Source of the DNA: Chloroflexota bacterium
GTDB lineage: Bacteria > Chloroflexota > UBA11872 > UBA12225
Assembly: GCA_030447525.1 (NCBI GenBank)
Contig: JAUJOR010000001.1
Location: 62,001-126,000 of the forward strand
Direction: 5' to 3'
Length of the DNA: 64,000 nucleotides
The position numbers and the translations under genes were made by a program. Below, piece after piece: positions 17,115 through 26,771 of this stretch. Numbering within the stretch: the stretch's first letter is position 1; each line of letters starts with the position of its first letter. The notes below the pieces were generated by a model. The model was given only the letters and a program-made list of their open reading frames with translations. It ran no database searches and was not told the DNA's origin.

Positions 17115-18655
17115 CGTTGGGCGTGACGACGGGAGGCGTGGCCGTACGGGGCGCCCCGGCGGATCTACCGGGCGCCGGCGCGCTGGACAGCGATGCGCTG
17201 GCCGAGCTGCGGCGGATCGTGGGGGAGGGAAACGCCCTCTCGGACGACGCCACGCGCGCATCGTATGCCGGAGACGGGTCGCTGGAGGAGGGGCGAGCCG
17301 GGGTGGTCGTCCTACCGAAGCGAGTCGAGGAGGTGGCCGAGGTGATGCGCCTGGCCTACCGCCGGGGCATCCCCCTGACGCCACGGGGCGCCGGCACGGG
17401 CCTCTCCGGCGGGGCGGTGGCCAGGGAGGGGGGCATCCTGCTCACCTTGACGCGCCTCAACCGCATCAAACGCATCGACCCCCACAACCGCCTGGCGGTG
17501 GTGGAGCCCGGGGTGGTGAACGCCGAGCTGACCCGCGCGGCCGCACCGCACGGGCTGTACTACGCCCCCGATCCCTCCAGCCAGCCGGCCTGCACCATCG
17601 GCGGGAACGTGGCCGAGAACTCCGGCGGGGCGCATTGCCTGGCCCATGGCGTGACGACGAACCACATCCTGGGGCTGGAAGCCCTGGTGGCGCCGGATGC
17701 GCGGACGGTGCGCCTGGGGGGACTGGCCGACCGGCCGGGCTACGACCTGCTCGGCCTCCTGGTGGGCTCGGAAGGGACGCTGGCCATCGTCACGGAAGTA
17801 ACGGTGCGCCTGATGACCCGCGCCGAGTCCATCGCCACCCTGCTGGCCGTCTTCGACACGGCCCGGGCGGCGAGCGAGACGGTCTCGGCCATCATCGCCG
17901 CCGGGATTGTCCCGGTGGCGCTGGAGATGATGGACGGGATGAGCGCCCGTGCCGTGGAGCAGGGCCTCCACGTCGGCTTCCCCATGGACGCCGGGGCGGT
18001 GCTGCTGATCGAGATGGAAGGGGTGCGGGAATCCTTCGGGCACACCCTGGCCAGGACAGACCCTGCCCCGGCGCCGGCCGATGGGGTGCCCAGCGAGCTG
18101 GAGCTAGTGCTCGACCTGTGCCATGCGCACGGCGCCCGCTCCGTGCGGGCGGCCACGGCGGCGCAGGAGCGTGAAACCCTCTGGCGCGGACGCAAGGCGG
18201 CCCGCGGGGCGCTCGGCCGGCTGGCCCCCAACTACTACGTCCACGACGGCGTCGTCCCCCGCTCGCGTATCCCGGAAGTGATCGACCGCATCGACGCCAT
18301 CTCTGCCGCGCACGGGCTGCCGGTGGCGACGTATCTCCATGCCGGGGACGGCAATCTCCACCCCAACGTCCTGTTCGACGCCCGCCGGCCGGGCGAGGGC
18401 CAGCGGGCGCAAGCGGCGGGAGAGGCCATCCTCAGGGCCTGCGTGGAGTTGGGTGGCGTCCTCTCCGGGGAGCACGGCATCGGCCTGGAAAAGCGGGCCT
18501 ACCTCCCCTGGCAGCTGAGCGAGGCCGATCTCCGCGCCCAGGGACAGGCGAAGCGGGCCTGGGATCCCCAGGGGAGGCTCAACCCGGGCAAGATCTTCCC
18601 TGCCCCCGGATTCTGTGGCGAGGTACGGGGCGCCTCACGCTTGCCCCAGCCCTGA
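17111..18655 (+). CDS. glcD: FAD-linked oxidase, glycolate oxidase GlcD type
   Basis: 514 residues from the GTG that overlaps the previous stop. The FAD-binding PCMH domain is clear: PRGAGTGLSGGAV, VVEPGVVNAELTR, YYAPDPSSQPACTIGGNVAENSGG and LLGLLVGSEGTLAIVTEVTV. The C-terminal substrate domain has HAGDGNLHPNVLFD and SGEHGIGLEKRAYL. These proteins oxidise alpha-hydroxy acids such as glycolate or D-lactate. The usual partners GlcE and GlcF (iron-sulfur) are absent here, so it may work alone or with subunits coded elsewhere. Being the last gene of a signalling operon is unusual; the coupling may be incidental. Confidence 0.9.
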   Translation: MTLGVTTGGVAVRGAPADLPGAGALDSDALAELRRIVGEGNALSDDATRASYAGDGSLEEGRAGVVVLPKRVEEVAEVMRLAYRRGIPLTPRGAGTGLSGGAVAREGGILLTLTRLNRIKRIDPHNRLAVVEPGVVNAELTRAAAPHGLYYAPDPSSQPACTIGGNVAENSGGAHCLAHGVTTNHILGLEALVAPDARTVRLGGLADRPGYDLLGLLVGSEGTLAIVTEVTVRLMTRAESIATLLAVFDTARAASETVSAIIAAGIVPVALEMMDGMSARAVEQGLHVGFPMDAGAVLLIEMEGVRESFGHTLARTDPAPAPADGVPSELELVLDLCHAHGARSVRAATAAQERETLWRGRKAARGALGRLAPNYYVHDGVVPRSRIPEVIDRIDAISAAHGLPVATYLHAGDGNLHPNVLFDARRPGEGQRAQAAGEAILRACVELGGVLSGEHGIGLEKRAYLPWQLSEADLRAQGQAKRAWDPQGRLNPGKIFPAPGFCGEVRGASRLPQP

Positions 18656-18743
18656 GCTGCCTGCAGCGCCTGCATGGGTGTCTCGGGTGCCGCTGCTGAG
18701 CACTGGTCCCCCCCGGGTGTTATCCCCTAACGGCACTTTGCGT

Positions 18744-19976
18744 CTAGGGAGCCTTCCTCAGGAGCTCGTTGTACCAGCGCTCGTAGGCGTCCAGGGTGCG
18801 CTCGGCCTGGAATACCTCATGAGGGTCGCGCTTGGGGTGGGTGTAGCGCTCCCGATGCTGGATCACCGTGGCCAGGGCCTCGGCCAGAGCGGCTTCGTCG
18901 TGGGGGCGGACGAGCTCACCCATGCCGGTAACGCGGACGGACTCTCGCACCCCGGGGAGGTCGGTGGTCACCACCGGGGTGCCACAGAGCATGCTCTCCG
19001 ATTGCCACATACCCCAGGACTCGGTGGAGTTGGTGCTGGGGACGGAGGTGACGTCGCACATGCGGTAGAAGTGGGGCATCTCGGACATGGGGACGTTGCC
19101 GAGAAAGGTGACGTGACCGCGTTCCCGATCCACCAGCGGGAGGCAGGTCTCATAGAAGGTCTCGCCCAGGACGTGCTCGAACTCCCCGGCGAAGATAAGG
19201 TGGGCCTCGGGCACGCGCCGGCGCAGCAGGGGGAGGGCGCGCAACAGGACGTCGCCCCCTTTATCGGCGGAGAAGCGTCCGGAGTAGCCCACCAGCTTCT
19301 TGCCCGTCAGGCCGAGGCGCTCGCGCCAGGCCTGGGCCCGCTGGTCGTCCGGCCGACCGATGGCGATCGGAGGGTAGACGGCCTCCACCTTGTGGCGGTA
19401 GAGGGAGAGAAAGCGGGAGTAGGCGGCGTAGTCCTCGGAGTAGGTGATGATCCGGTCGGCCAGGGCGCCGGCGTAGCGGAGCTCGGTGTGCATCGCCGCT
19501 TCGATGGCGTCGTTGAGGAGGCCAAAGGGGAGAAAGATGTCGCAGTGGTGGGTGATCAGCACCGGCTTGCCCATGCCCTTGGCCAGGCGGGTGGAGATGT
19601 AGGCGTCCAGGAGTCCGGGGACGTGGCGGTGAAACACGTCATGCGTTTGCAGCAGCCGGCGGAGGTCAGCCCAGAAGAGAGGCATCACCGCCCCCTTGCG
19701 GAAGCGAAACAGGACGCGGCTGCGGACTACCCGTACCCCGTTGATCGTCTCGTCCAGGGGGAGGTCCCGCTGGTGGTGGGCGCAGAGGATGGTCACGCGA
19801 TGCCCACGGCGGACGAGGCCCTCCGCCAGGCGCTGGGCGTAGATGGTCATCCCGCTGACGTAGGGCAGGTAGTAGCCCATGAACATCAGGATGCGTAGGG
19901 GGCCGGCCGCTTGGCCGGCTGCCGGCTGGCCGGGAAGGGGCGCTACGGGATGCGTCATTGAAGTCATCCGGGTCAT
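18744..19976 (-). CDS. Glycosyltransferase family 4 (GT-B fold)
   Basis: 410 residues. The N-terminal Rossmann half has ILMFMGYYLPYVSGMTIYAQRLAEGL, typical of GT4 enzymes. The C-terminal half has VGYSGRFSADKGGDVLLRAL (nucleotide-sugar-binding start), FLGNVPMSEMPHFYRMCDV, and the E-x7-E motif ESWGMWQSE. It should transfer a hexose from a nucleotide sugar to a lipid- or polysaccharide-linked acceptor at the membrane. Its ATG overlaps the stop of the upstream methyltransferase by four bases, so both belong to one operon. The acceptor is not known. Confidence 0.87.
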   Translation of the reverse strand: MTRMTSMTHPVAPLPGQPAAGQAAGPLRILMFMGYYLPYVSGMTIYAQRLAEGLVRRGHRVTILCAHHQRDLPLDETINGVRVVRSRVLFRFRKGAVMPLFWADLRRLLQTHDVFHRHVPGLLDAYISTRLAKGMGKPVLITHHCDIFLPFGLLNDAIEAAMHTELRYAGALADRIITYSEDYAAYSRFLSLYRHKVEAVYPPIAIGRPDDQRAQAWRERLGLTGKKLVGYSGRFSADKGGDVLLRALPLLRRRVPEAHLIFAGEFEHVLGETFYETCLPLVDRERGHVTFLGNVPMSEMPHFYRMCDVTSVPSTNSTESWGMWQSESMLCGTPVVTTDLPGVRESVRVTGMGELVRPHDEAALAEALATVIQHRERYTHPKRDPHEVFQAERTLDAYERWYNELLRKAP

Positions 19977-20746
19977 GTGGGCGCTCGTCGGGCGACGACG
20001 ATGAGCCGTGGGCTGCCGGTGTCGAAGGGGTCAAGGTCGTAGCTGCCGTAGAGGCCCTCCAGGGCCAGGCCGGCGGCCGGGATGAGCAGGTCTAGCTCGG
20101 CGGCCGTGAGGTAGCGCAAGGTGAACGGGGCGACGTGGCGCTTCACCGTGCCGTCGGCGGCGATCTCATCGTAGTAGTTGGCCATGGAGATGCGCTGACG
20201 GGCGCGATCTACGCTGGGGGACTGGAAGTGGAGGAGGTAGGCCCCCTGGGGGAGGGTCTTCAAGCAGTGCAGGTAGAGCTGGCCCTCGGTGACCGGCTCA
20301 GGGAGGGCGACGTCCGGGTTGAAGAGGTCGATCAGGAGGCGTCCGTCCGCTGTGAGGTGCCGGCCGGCGCAGGCTATGGCCGCCCCTTGCTCTGCCTGGG
20401 TCTGGAGATGCATCAGGGAGTTGAGGGCGATGAAGACGTACCCGTAGCTGCGGCCCAAGGCGAAGTCGCGCATATCACCGTGTACTAGATGTACGCGCTC
20501 AGCGAGCCCGGCGTCTGCTGCCCCTTTCCGGGCCACGGCAAGCATCGCCGGGGAGACGTCCAGCCCGGACACCTCGTGCCCGGCGCCGGCCAGGGGGAGC
20601 AGGCAGCGCCCGGTGCCACAGGCCAGCTCCAGCACGCCGGCCCCTGGAGAGGTGGCCTGAGCGAAGCCGGCGTGCATCGCCAGGTCGTCCACGTAGTCGG
20701 CGTGCTCTAGATCGTAGTAGCGCGCCAGGCGGTTGAAGTCTGTCAT
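19973..20746 (-). CDS. Class I SAM-dependent methyltransferase
   Basis: I start at the ATG giving MTDFNRLARYYDLEHADYVD, a usual beginning for this family (257 residues); a start 15 residues earlier is possible. Motif I is LELACGTGRCLLPLA (residues ~40-54) and the acidic residue after beta-2 sits in GLDVSPAML. HGDMRDFAL and GYVFIALNSLMHLQ are motifs II and III. It is coupled to the glycosyltransferase by an ATGA overlap, so methylation of a glycan or lipid intermediate is a reasonable inference. No specificity signature is readable. Confidence 0.85.
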   Translation of the reverse strand: MTDFNRLARYYDLEHADYVDDLAMHAGFAQATSPGAGVLELACGTGRCLLPLAGAGHEVSGLDVSPAMLAVARKGAADAGLAERVHLVHGDMRDFALGRSYGYVFIALNSLMHLQTQAEQGAAIACAGRHLTADGRLLIDLFNPDVALPEPVTEGQLYLHCLKTLPQGAYLLHFQSPSVDRARQRISMANYYDEIAADGTVKRHVAPFTLRYLTAAELDLLIPAAGLALEGLYGSYDLDPFDTGSPRLIVVARRAPT

Positions 20747-21032
20747 ACAACCGGTGCAGTCTGCAGTCGCCGGCCCCCGGCGCTCGGTCACCGGAGGGCG
20801 TCCCTCGGGCCTAGGGAGGCGCGATGATGGCCGGGGCGCCGGGGATGAGGCGTGCAGCGCGTCCCGCCGAGCCGCCGAGGCTCAGGTGTAAAGAGTGTAC
20901 CGCCGAGCCGCCGGGGAGGGGGCTGGAGAGCGGAGACTTCCTAATCCTTGCCTGGATCGCGACACCGGCTCCTGGCGGCACCGGCGCCCACCGGCGTCGT
21001 GACCTACGACGCGGTCAGTCAGACTGCGCCGG

Positions 21033-21620
21033 CTACCTACGGGAAAGGGCCACAATCTCGACGACGGCCAAGGTGCCGAACAGCAAGAGGGCGTTCAGCT
21101 CGCTCCAGGCGCGCACCATCTGCAGCAAGGCATTAAGGACAACGAAGCCGGACAGGAGGAGGGCCTGCCTCGTGGCGTGAGCGGCGGCTGCCTGCTGGTA
21201 GATGCGGGAATGGGACAGGCGCAGGGAGATGGCGTGCAGGATAGGGACGAAAGTGAAGAAGAGCCCCGCGAACAGGACGAGGAAGAAGGTGGCACGGGCC
21301 ATGAGGTCATCCGGGCTGGTGGCGTAGACAGTGCCGGCCAGCAGGCCCCAGCAGGACAGGGCCGCCAGGGCTTGCTGACCTGTGAGGCCGAGGCGGATGC
21401 GACGCTGAGCCCGAGGGGGGTCGGCGGGAGGTGTTGCCGTTGGGAGGGGGCCGGTGCGGGGAGTCGACCCGCCGGGCTCGTCCACCGAGAGCCCGTTGCC
21501 GGAAGCTCCAAGGGGCGGGCCGAGAGGGTGGCGCGGCGCGCCGGCTGGCCGGGCCGCGGGGGCCGAGCGGCGCCGCCGGATGGCGGGGAGATGGGGGGCG
21601 GAGACGCGTCTAGAGAGCAT
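21033..21620 (-). CDS. Small hypothetical membrane protein
   Basis: AAGGA six bases before the ATG at 21620 supports this start (195 residues); the frame is open to 21713. The first ~80 residues are Arg/Pro/Ala-rich and probably disordered. Then four hydrophobic helices follow: around QALAALSCWGLLAGTVYA, FFLVLFAGLFFTFVPILHAI, LLLSGFVVLNALLQMV and LLLFGTLAVVEIVAL. I do not recognise a family. It lies 119 bases downstream of selB on the same strand and may be in its transcript. Confidence 0.6.
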   Translation of the reverse strand: MLSRRVSAPHLPAIRRRRSAPAARPAGAPRHPLGPPLGASGNGLSVDEPGGSTPRTGPLPTATPPADPPRAQRRIRLGLTGQQALAALSCWGLLAGTVYATSPDDLMARATFFLVLFAGLFFTFVPILHAISLRLSHSRIYQQAAAAHATRQALLLSGFVVLNALLQMVRAWSELNALLLFGTLAVVEIVALSRR

Positions 21621-21738
21621 CCGTCTGTCCTTGGGGGTAACGCCCCTGGACGCGCCGGGTTGCGCGTCCTTCCATGAAGCCCTGGCCGTTGGTGAGGTCG
21701 TGGCGGGGGGCAACCAGTGGCTTGGGGCCTGAGCCCCT

Positions 21739-23640
21739 TCAGGGAGAGGGTCTCACCGCCAGGACACGTTCGTCGCCGACGCGGCGGGTGACGTGCTCCC
21801 GGTCGAGGTGCTCGAGGAAGGGCAGGACGTACCGCCGGCTGGTACCAAACCGGTCGCGCACCTCGGCCACGGTGATCTTGCCCCGTTCCCGGAGGTGGGC
21901 CGTGATTGCCTCTACCATTGCTTGATAGGTCTCAGGGGCGAACACCAGGTCGTCGCTCACGCGGACGATCGTGCCCAGGGCGCCGAGGGCGCCGAGCAGC
22001 TCCTCGTCCAGGCCGGTGCCGGGGGTAGCGCCAAGTTCCCCACGCAGCTCCGAGAGACTAGGCGGGGTGAGCGGCGTCGCCCCCAGGCGGGCAAGGAGGC
22101 GATCGGCGAGGGCCTGCTGGGCCGCACTGAGGCGCACCTGATGGCCCGGGAGGCGCACCGCCGGGCCTGCCTCCGCCAGCGCGCCTTCGGCGACCAGGCG
22201 GGTGACTACGTCGTTGAACAGGCGGCTGGGCAGCTGCAGGCGACTCTTCAACTCTTCCCGGGGCATGCCCGGACGCAGGGGGTACTGGCGGTGGTACTGC
22301 GCCAGGTACTCGGCCACACGCCCGGTCAAGCGGCTCCAGCCGGAGCGAGACAGCACCGCCGGGCCGAGGCGAATGACTCCCCCGTTATGGAGGAGAGTGT
22401 CGAGGGCCTCCAGGGCGGCGGCGGCGTCCAAGCCGCTGGCGCGGACGATGGCCCCCGGCTCAGCCGGCTCCTTGAGCTCCACCGTCTGCAGCACTATCTC
22501 CTCGGGAGTGCCGCGGGCGAGGGTCTCCAGGGAGGTGATGACGCCGGGCTGGCGCCGCCGGTGGCGCCGGGCCGGTGCGGGATCCACGACTTGCCCCCCG
22601 CCGAGGGTTGCCCCGGGTGAGAGCTGGCGGATGATGAACAGGTCGTTCTTGGCCACGGTGACGGGAGAGCGCAGGCGCACCTGGGCCCACGTTTCCTCGC
22701 CCGGGGCCAGGGAGTCTCGGTCGAGCAGGGTGACCTTGCCCACGGCCTCGGCGGTGCCGCTGTGGAAGCTCACCGCGGTCGCATTCGCCAGCGGTCTGGG
22801 CAGGCCGGCCAGGAGGCGGAGGCGGACGTCCAGGGCGGCCGTGGGGCGCAGTCCATGGGGGATGGTGACGACGTCCCCCCGCTGGATCTCCTCCGTGGTC
22901 ACACCTCCCAGGTTGACGGCAACGCGCCGTCCGGGGAGGGCCAGCTCCACCTTGGACTTGTGGGACTGCAAGCCGCGGGCGCGGGTAGCCAGGCCGCGGG
23001 GGAGCACCTCCAGCTCCTGCCCCAGATGGAGCGCCCCGTCCAGGAGCGTCCCGGTGACCACGGTGCCAAAGCCCCCCAAGGAGAAGACACGGTCTACCGG
23101 TAGGCGGGGGCGGCCCAGGTCGCGCTTGGCCGGGGTGGTCTCCAGGAGGGCGTCCAGTTGACGCGTCAAGCTATCCAGGCCGGTGCCGCGCAGGGCGGTT
23201 ACTGGAACGATAGGGGCGCCCTGCAGGGTGGTCCCCTCGAGTGTCTGGCCGATCTCTTCCTGGACGAGGGCCAGCCACTCCTCGTCCACGAGGTCGGTCT
23301 TGGTCAGGGCCACGAGGCCACGCTCGATGCCTAGGAGATCCAGGATGGCCAGGTGCTCCCGCGTCTGGGGCATGATCCCTTCATCGGCGGCCACGACCAG
23401 CAGGGCGGCGTCGATCCCCCCTACACCGGCCAGCATGTTCTTGACGAACCGCTCGTGGCCGGGGACGTCCACGATGCTGATCTCGCGCCCGCTGGGGAGG
23501 GTCAGCCAGGCGAAGCCGAGATCGATGGTCATCCCGCGCTCCTTTTCCTCCCGTAGCCGGTCGGGGTCGATGCCGGTCAGGGCGTGGATGAGCGTTGACT
23601 TCCCGTGGTCGACGTGGCCGGCGGTGCCTACCGTGTACAT
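21739..23640 (-). CDS. selB: Selenocysteine-specific elongation factor SelB
   Basis: 633 residues with a full translational GTPase domain: GTAGHVDHGKSTL (P-loop), GMTIDLGFAWL (switch I, the SelB-specific form), DVPGHERFVKNML and LTKTDLVD. EF-Tu-like beta barrels follow, then C-terminal winged-helix repeats (~residues 400-630) such as MPREELKSRLQLPSRLFNDV and ITVAEVRDRFGTSRRYVLPF, which bind the SECIS hairpin. It delivers Sec-tRNA to UGA codons. The normal partners selA, selD and the tRNA-Sec gene are not in the window; I searched the flanking spacers for tRNA-Sec by eye without success. Confidence 0.96.
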   Translation of the reverse strand: MYTVGTAGHVDHGKSTLIHALTGIDPDRLREEKERGMTIDLGFAWLTLPSGREISIVDVPGHERFVKNMLAGVGGIDAALLVVAADEGIMPQTREHLAILDLLGIERGLVALTKTDLVDEEWLALVQEEIGQTLEGTTLQGAPIVPVTALRGTGLDSLTRQLDALLETTPAKRDLGRPRLPVDRVFSLGGFGTVVTGTLLDGALHLGQELEVLPRGLATRARGLQSHKSKVELALPGRRVAVNLGGVTTEEIQRGDVVTIPHGLRPTAALDVRLRLLAGLPRPLANATAVSFHSGTAEAVGKVTLLDRDSLAPGEETWAQVRLRSPVTVAKNDLFIIRQLSPGATLGGGQVVDPAPARRHRRRQPGVITSLETLARGTPEEIVLQTVELKEPAEPGAIVRASGLDAAAALEALDTLLHNGGVIRLGPAVLSRSGWSRLTGRVAEYLAQYHRQYPLRPGMPREELKSRLQLPSRLFNDVVTRLVAEGALAEAGPAVRLPGHQVRLSAAQQALADRLLARLGATPLTPPSLSELRGELGATPGTGLDEELLGALGALGTIVRVSDDLVFAPETYQAMVEAITAHLRERGKITVAEVRDRFGTSRRYVLPFLEHLDREHVTRRVGDERVLAVRPSP

Positions 23641-23904
23641 GACCTTTGAATCTTAACCACCCCGGGCCGGCCGCCCGCTCACGGGCCTCCAGGAGGCGGC
23701 CCGTCCCGAGGTGACCCGCAACGGCGTTTCAACCACCAGGCTACCGACGTCACCTGCGCCCGAGCGCACAGTGGGGAGTAAGGAAATCGATGGCGCGTGC
23801 TGCGGACGGAGGACTGCGGACTGGGCACCCGGCTCGGTCCTCGGCCTCCAGCGCTGTACAGGCGAGTGGAGGGGCAATTGGTTGCTAGCGGGCTGGTTCG
23901 ACAG

Positions 23905-24135
23905 ATGGTATTTGTGACGCACCACATCGCCGGGGTACGTCTGATCCCCCGCGACTGGCTGGAAGGATTCCTGCCCAGCGGGTTTCGCGAGGCGACCTCC
24001 GGAGAGATCGCCTTCTGGCACGAGGAGCGAGGGTTGGAGCCCCCGGAACAAGGGGACGGCCAGGGGTCGATGCCCCTGATGGAGGTGGCCGTGTCCGGCG
24101 CGACGCCCTACAACGACGGCTCCGCGCTGACCTGA
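23905..24135 (+). CDS. Small hypothetical protein, uncertain
   Basis: A 76-residue frame starting MVFVTHHIAGVRLIPRDWLE with strongly GC-biased third codon positions, as in real genes of this window. It ends 28 bases inside the 3' end of topA on the other strand. No ribosome-binding site is convincing and no family is recognised. It could be a small true gene or a remnant. The stretch 23641-23904 before it holds nothing else I can support. Confidence 0.35.
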   Translation: MVFVTHHIAGVRLIPRDWLEGFLPSGFREATSGEIAFWHEERGLEPPEQGDGQGSMPLMEVAVSGATPYNDGSALT

Positions 24136-26510
24136 GGCCCGGCGCCTGAGGCGCGGCGCCGCGCCCCGGCAGGGACGACCCTGGCCGTCATCGGGCTGGG
24201 CAGGGCGCCTTGCGGCGCTCCAGCCTGGCGATGAACCGATTCCCGTCGCCCCCGCGTCCCCGCCCCGGCCCGCCGGCGCGGGGGCCGGGGGCCAGTGGGC
24301 GCCGTGGGGGGAGCGGTTGCTGCCCCGGAAAGGGCCACCGGCCGGCCGGGTTTCCCCGAGGACGCCGGTCGGGTGGACGTCGGTCGGCCCAGACTCCCCG
24401 GCGAGCGGTGCACGTAGCGGCACTCCGGGTAGCCGGAGCAGCCAAGGAACGGCCCAAACTGGCTGACGCGCGCTACCAGGGCGCGGCCGCACTGCGGACA
24501 GGGCGTCGTCCCGGCCGGCGCGGCCCCCTTGACCGGCGCCGGTCCCGCCCGTGGGCGGGGCAAGGCCTCTCCCGCCTCAGCCGCCTCAGCCCGCCCCCGC
24601 CCGGCCTTGGCGCGCGGGGCAGCCTTGGCTCGCGGCACGGTTCCGGGAGGGGGTTCTAGACGCTTCACGTCGCTGACCGCCGCCCCCTTGGCACGGGCGA
24701 CCGTCTCCGAGAAGGGGGTGTAGAAGTCCTGTAGCATCGCCGTCCACCGCAAGCGCCCGCCGGCGATCTCGTCCAGGGAGTTTTCCAGCTCCGCCGTGAA
24801 CGGGAGGTCGACGATCCGTGGAAAGTGACCGACCAGGAAGTCGCTGGCCGCGCAGCCCAGCTCGGTCGGTAGCAGCTGACGCTGGGTAAGGGAGACGTAG
24901 CCCCGCTCCTGGATGGTAGACACGACGGTGGCGTAGGTGGACGGGCGCCCAACGCCGGCCTCCTCCATGGCCTTGACCAGCGCGGCCTCAGTGTAGCGGC
25001 TGGGGGGGCGCGTGAAGTGCTGTCCCGGCAGGACGTCTTCCAGGTGCAGGGGCTGCCCGGCGGTCAGGGGCGGGAGATGGCTGTTGGCCGCTGCCTCGGA
25101 GGCCGACTCCTCTATCTCTGGCTTTGGCTCTGGCCCCATGGATTTCGACCCGCTTCGCTCCGGCCCCGTCGCCCCTGGTGCCACGGACTCTGCTGCCACG
25201 GACTCTGCTGCCACGTCCGCGCCGTACACGGCCAGCCAGCCAGGGAAGGACAGGGCTGTGGCCTGGGCCTTGAGAGTAAAGCGCCGGTCTGTACCGGTCA
25301 CGGTGGGGCTATACGTCGCGTCCACCAGGGCCACGTCGCGCACGTAGCGGGCGGGGGCCATCTGGCTGGCCACCATGCGTTTCCAGATCAAGTCGTAAAG
25401 GCGCCACTCGTCGGCGGGCAGGGATGCCCGCGTGGTGGCCGGCGTCCTGGCCATGTCTACCGGCCGGATGGCCTCGTGCGCTTCCTGGGCGTTCTTCGTT
25501 TTCGTGCGGTAGCGCCGGGGCGAGCCGGGGACGTAGGCGGGGCCGAACTGGGCGGCGATAAGGCGCCGCGCCTCGGCCACGGCGGGGGCTGAGACGGCGA
25601 CGCTGTCCGTGCGCATGTAGGTGATCAGGCCGGCTTCGTAGAGGGCCTGGGCGAGAGTCATCGTCTTCCTGGCCGGGAGGCGCAGACGGTTTCCGGCGGT
25701 CTGCTGCAGCGTGCTGGTGGTGAAGGGGGGCGGCGCCTGGCGGGTGAGCGTCTCACTCCCAGTCTGGCGCACGTGGTAGTCGGCGTCCCGCAGCTGTCCT
25801 TCCAGCAGCCGGGCGCTGCCCCCGTCCCCGATGGTGGCCTTTTGCCCGTCGACCGTTACCAGGCGGGCGAGAAAGGCATCGCCGGCCCCCTCGTTGGGGG
25901 AGTGCCCTCCAGAAAGGGCCGGGCGGAGCCGCACGTCAATCGTCCAGTACTCCTGGGGCACGAAGGCGGCGATCTCCCGCTCACGGTCGACGACCATGCG
26001 CAGGGCAACAGATTGGACGCGCCCGGCTGAGGTTCCCCGCTGCACCTTGCGCCAGAGGAGGGGGCTCAGTCCGTAGCCCACCAGGCGGTCGAGGACTCTC
26101 CGGGCCTGCTGGGCGTCGATGAGGTCGGCATCGAGGTCGCGGGGATGGGCCAGGGCGGCCTGGATGGCTCGCTGGGAGATCTCATGGAAGGTGATGCGCC
26201 GGTAACGTCCCGGGGGCAGACGCAAGGCCTCGACGAGATGCCAGGCGATCGCCTCTCCCTCTCGATCGGGGTCGGTAGCCAGTAGGACGTCCTCGGCCCC
26301 GCGCACCGCCTGGCGCAGGTCGGCCAGGGGACGCTGGGCTTTAGGGAGCAGCTCGTACGCCGGGGCGAAGTCTCGTCCCACGTCGATGCCTAGGGCCTTG
26401 GGCGGCAGGTCGCGGACGTGCCCCATGGACGCCGCCACCCGGTACCCCTTCCCTAAGAGGCCGGCGATGGTGCGAGCCTTTTTCGGGCTCTCCACAATGA
26501 CCAGCTTCAT
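24108..26510 (-). CDS. topA: DNA topoisomerase I (type IA)
   Basis: 800 residues. The TOPRIM domain has VIVESPKKARTIAGLLG and ATDPDREGEAIAWHLVEAL. The active-site tyrosine is in GLITYMRTDSVAVS (near residue 300). VGRPSTYATVVSTIQERGYV and the carboxy-side domain II follow. One zinc ribbon (CPQCGRALVA...CSGYPECRY) lies near residue 670. The last ~110 residues are a basic Arg/Pro/Ala-rich tail that probably binds DNA. It relaxes negative supercoils. An insert at ~residues 430-490, rich in Ala/Ser/Glu (AAESVAAESV), interrupts the core and has short DNA repeats. It is divergent from hisS. Confidence 0.97.
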   Translation of the reverse strand: MKLVIVESPKKARTIAGLLGKGYRVAASMGHVRDLPPKALGIDVGRDFAPAYELLPKAQRPLADLRQAVRGAEDVLLATDPDREGEAIAWHLVEALRLPPGRYRRITFHEISQRAIQAALAHPRDLDADLIDAQQARRVLDRLVGYGLSPLLWRKVQRGTSAGRVQSVALRMVVDREREIAAFVPQEYWTIDVRLRPALSGGHSPNEGAGDAFLARLVTVDGQKATIGDGGSARLLEGQLRDADYHVRQTGSETLTRQAPPPFTTSTLQQTAGNRLRLPARKTMTLAQALYEAGLITYMRTDSVAVSAPAVAEARRLIAAQFGPAYVPGSPRRYRTKTKNAQEAHEAIRPVDMARTPATTRASLPADEWRLYDLIWKRMVASQMAPARYVRDVALVDATYSPTVTGTDRRFTLKAQATALSFPGWLAVYGADVAAESVAAESVAPGATGPERSGSKSMGPEPKPEIEESASEAAANSHLPPLTAGQPLHLEDVLPGQHFTRPPSRYTEAALVKAMEEAGVGRPSTYATVVSTIQERGYVSLTQRQLLPTELGCAASDFLVGHFPRIVDLPFTAELENSLDEIAGGRLRWTAMLQDFYTPFSETVARAKGAAVSDVKRLEPPPGTVPRAKAAPRAKAGRGRAEAAEAGEALPRPRAGPAPVKGAAPAGTTPCPQCGRALVARVSQFGPFLGCSGYPECRYVHRSPGSLGRPTSTRPASSGKPGRPVALSGAATAPPTAPTGPRPPRRRAGAGTRGRRESVHRQAGAPQGALPSPMTARVVPAGARRRASGAGPQVSAEPSL

Positions 26511-26771
26511 GGCTCACATCTTAGACCAGTTGGCGGGGAGCTGGGAGCGTCGCCCCTTATGTCCGGGCTCGTGAAGGGCGTGGCGTCCTCCCGGAATGGC
26601 CCCTCGGGCTCGCCCCGTGGGCGGGGCTCCCGGCCCCCACTACAAGGCCCCCACGTCACATCGCTGGCCGGGAGTCTGAGTGTCACTTGGCGCGACGGTG
26701 CGCGGCCGGGGATACTTAGAGCTCAGCGGGCGCAGACCGGGAAGGCACAGTCGGGGAAGGCGCATACCACG

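Noticed and set aside
23641..23904. tRNA-Sec gene next to selB
   Set aside because: I looked for an 8-bp acceptor stem with a TCA anticodon loop on both strands and could not build a cloverleaf.
23653..24492. A 279-residue frame on the minus strand between selB and topA
   Set aside because: It overlaps the topA 3' end in another frame and is Arg/Pro/Gly-rich without a domain; it is a shadow of GC-rich DNA.
26559..26771. N-terminal extension of hisS
   Set aside because: The extra 71 codons are Arg/Ser/Gly-rich and unlike HisRS; the GTG at 26772 gives the normal family length.
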